From CALEUX01 sp964608615 (GTDB lineage Bacteria; Bacteroidota; Bacteroidia; Bacteroidales; Marinilabiliaceae), in the NCBI GenBank assembly GCA_964608615.1, contig CAZSQG010000009.1, positions 7,127 to 71,126 on the forward strand: a DNA stretch of 64,000 bases. The letters are read 5' to 3'. The position numbers and the translations under genes were made by a program. Positions 62,760-64,000 of this stretch are shown here, piece by piece; the first letter of the stretch is position 1, and every line of letters begins with the position of its first letter. The notes beneath the pieces are model-generated. The model made no database searches and was not told the origin of the DNA. It saw nothing but the letters and a program-made list of their open reading frames with translations.

Positions 62760-64000
62760 CTAAACATCAATTTTTGCATAGTTGGCATTTTGCTCAATAA
62801 ATTCACGTCTTGGAGGTACATCATCACCCATTAGCATACTAAAAACACGGTCGGCTTCAGGTGCACTTTCAATGGTTACTTGCCTCAGAGTTCGACTATC
62901 CGGATTCATTGTTGTGGTCCAGAGTTGTTCAGCGTTCATCTCTCCAAGACCTTTATATCGCTGAATATGTATTGAATCTTCACGGCCACCTCCATAAGTC
63001 TCAACAAAATCAAGACGTTCCGTTTCATTCCAGCAGTATTGCTCAACTTTTCCTTTCCTGCAAAGGTATAAAGGTGGTGTTGCAATGTAAACGTGACCTC
63101 GTGTAATTAAATCTTTCATATATCTGAAAAAGAAAGTCATTATCAAGGTCATAATGTGGCTTCCATCCACATCAGCATCCGTCATTATAATCACTTTGTG
63201 ATATCTCAGCTTATTAAGATTCAACTCCTTGCCATCTTCGTCGGTACCTATTGTAACTCCAAGAGCTGTAAAAATATTTTTTATTTCTTCGCTGTCAAAC
63301 ACTCTATGCTGAAGAGCCTTTTCAACGTTTAAAATTTTTCCTCTCAAAGGCAGAATAGCCTGATACTGTCGGTTACGTCCTTGTTTTGCCGTACCACCAG
63401 CCGAATCTCCCTCCACAAGAAACACCTCACATAATGCAGGATCTTTATCAGAGCAGTCAGCCAGTTTACCGGGTAAGCCTCCACCCGACATTACATTCTT
63501 CCTCTGAACCAATTCACGGGCTTTACGCGCAGCATGACGGGCTGTAGCGGCAAGGATAACTTTGTTAACTATCTCCTTGGCATCTTTTGGATTCTCTTCG
63601 AGATAATTTGTAAGCATCTGACTAACGGCCTGATCAACAGCCAGACTAACATCACTGTTTCCAAGTTTTGTTTTAGTCTGTCCCTCAAACTGTGGCTCCT
63701 GAACTTTAACTGAAATAACAGCGGTTAATCCTTCACGGAAATCATCACCATTAATATCAAACTTTAATTTGGTAAGCATTCCTGACTTATCAGCCCATGC
63801 TTTCAGTGTTCGTGTTAAGCCTCGTCGAAATCCGGTAAGATGAGTTCCTCCCTCAATGGTGTTAATATTGTTTACATATGAGTAAACATTTTCGGTAAAC
63901 GACGTATTGTAAAGGATAGCTATCTCAACAGGCGACTCATTTTTATCGCTGTTTATATAGATAATATTATCAATTAACCGTTCACGGTTGACATCTATAA
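62760..64000 (-). CDS. gyrB: DNA gyrase subunit B, partial at the window end
   Basis: The last 413 residues or so of this type II topoisomerase subunit are present; the N-terminal ATPase part lies beyond base 64000. The reading frame is open to the edge, so the ATG at 63779 (MLTKLKFDINGDD) is internal, not the start. The TOPRIM domain shows VEGDSAGGTAKQGRNRQ and IIMTDADVDGSHI. The upstream part includes EGGTHLTGFRRGL, the transducer region. The C-terminus, PRREFIEQNANYAKIDV, is typical of Bacteroidota GyrB and distinguishes it from ParE. GyrB supplies ATP hydrolysis for supercoiling with GyrA. Confidence 0.96.
   Translation of the reverse strand, partial: IDVNRERLIDNIIYINSDKNESPVEIAILYNTSFTENVYSYVNNINTIEGGTHLTGFRRGLTRTLKAWADKSGMLTKLKFDINGDDFREGLTAVISVKVQEPQFEGQTKTKLGNSDVSLAVDQAVSQMLTNYLEENPKDAKEIVNKVILAATARHAARKARELVQRKNVMSGGGLPGKLADCSDKDPALCEVFLVEGDSAGGTAKQGRNRQYQAILPLRGKILNVEKALQHRVFDSEEIKNIFTALGVTIGTDEDGKELNLNKLRYHKVIIMTDADVDGSHIMTLIMTFFFRYMKDLITRGHVYIATPPLYLCRKGKVEQYCWNETERLDFVETYGGGREDSIHIQRYKGLGEMNAEQLWTTTMNPDSRTLRQVTIESAPEADRVFSMLMGDDVPPRREFIEQNANYAKIDV

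Noticed and set aside
62760..63779. gyrB starting at the ATG at 63779
   Set aside because: The frame continues upstream with typical GyrB sequence to the window edge, so the ATG is internal.
1..64000. tRNA, rRNA, CRISPR or prophage
   Set aside because: I saw no cloverleaf-like or ribosomal sequence, no regularly spaced repeats and no phage structural genes; a search with a tRNA or CRISPR tool could still find something subtle.

Overview
The window looks like a chromosome segment from a member of the phylum Bacteroidota, probably class Bacteroidia and possibly the order Marinilabiliales. The evidence is the low GC content, a compact primary sigma factor of 286 residues without the long N-terminal region, promoters of the type TTG-N19/20-TAnnTTTG, almost no Shine-Dalgarno sequences, an S46 dipeptidyl-peptidase, a CfiA-type metallo-beta-lactamase, a DUF5063 protein, and surface lipoproteins with an acidic tract after the lipobox cysteine. 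The order-level placement is inference. The sequence opens on a repeat interrupted by a 100-N assembly gap and ends inside gyrB.

Layout. 1-236: tandem palindromic repeat with the gap. 255-4100: sodium:alanine-type symporter, patatin-like lipase and pentapeptide-repeat protein. 4443-7054: a complete IS66-family insertion sequence with terminal inverted repeats and a perfect 8-bp target duplication, lying 50 bp upstream of a PAS/GAF sensor kinase (7112-9562). 9645-13883: envelope and stress genes (GlsB-like protein, Kef-type antiporter, a 51-residue membrane protein, an ice-binding-family lipoprotein). 13977-15280: a cysteine-motif protein and a subclass B1 metallo-beta-lactamase. 15750-16535: a short-chain dehydrogenase. 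16689-20829: a corrinoid methyl-transfer locus. 20947-31901: RNA and DNA maintenance genes (Tex, U32 protease-like RNA-modification protein, RhlE-type helicase, RlmI-type methyltransferase, RNase D-like exonuclease, DUF5063, RecQ). 32457-40529: S46 peptidase, then the Maf/UbiA/KdsC-like/DUF2520 block, a secreted protein of unknown function, and threonine dehydrogenase. 40581-48909: purL and a Leloir galactose locus (galT, galK, GntR regulator, galM). 49304-64000: TPR protein, acyl-CoA synthetase, outer-membrane protein, uvrB-dapF, DegQ-type protease, rpoD, DUF4332 protein, glycosyltransferase and partial gyrB.

The most interesting unit is the corrinoid locus. Three of the four modules of cobalamin-dependent methionine synthase (homocysteine binding, B12 binding, reactivation) are separate consecutive genes, while the folate-binding module is absent and a UroD-superfamily methyltransferase is encoded divergently beside them. 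The reactivation gene appears to start at an ATT codon behind an unusually good Shine-Dalgarno sequence. A small membrane protein with a Cys-Gly-Cys motif ends the run.

The gaps between genes hold several short palindromic or terminal-repeat elements. One roughly 117-bp repeat occurs twice in opposite orientation (25716-25832 and 39111-39228). Others lie at 32148-32333, 49150-49277 and 57530-57594. I saw no tRNA, rRNA, CRISPR array or prophage.
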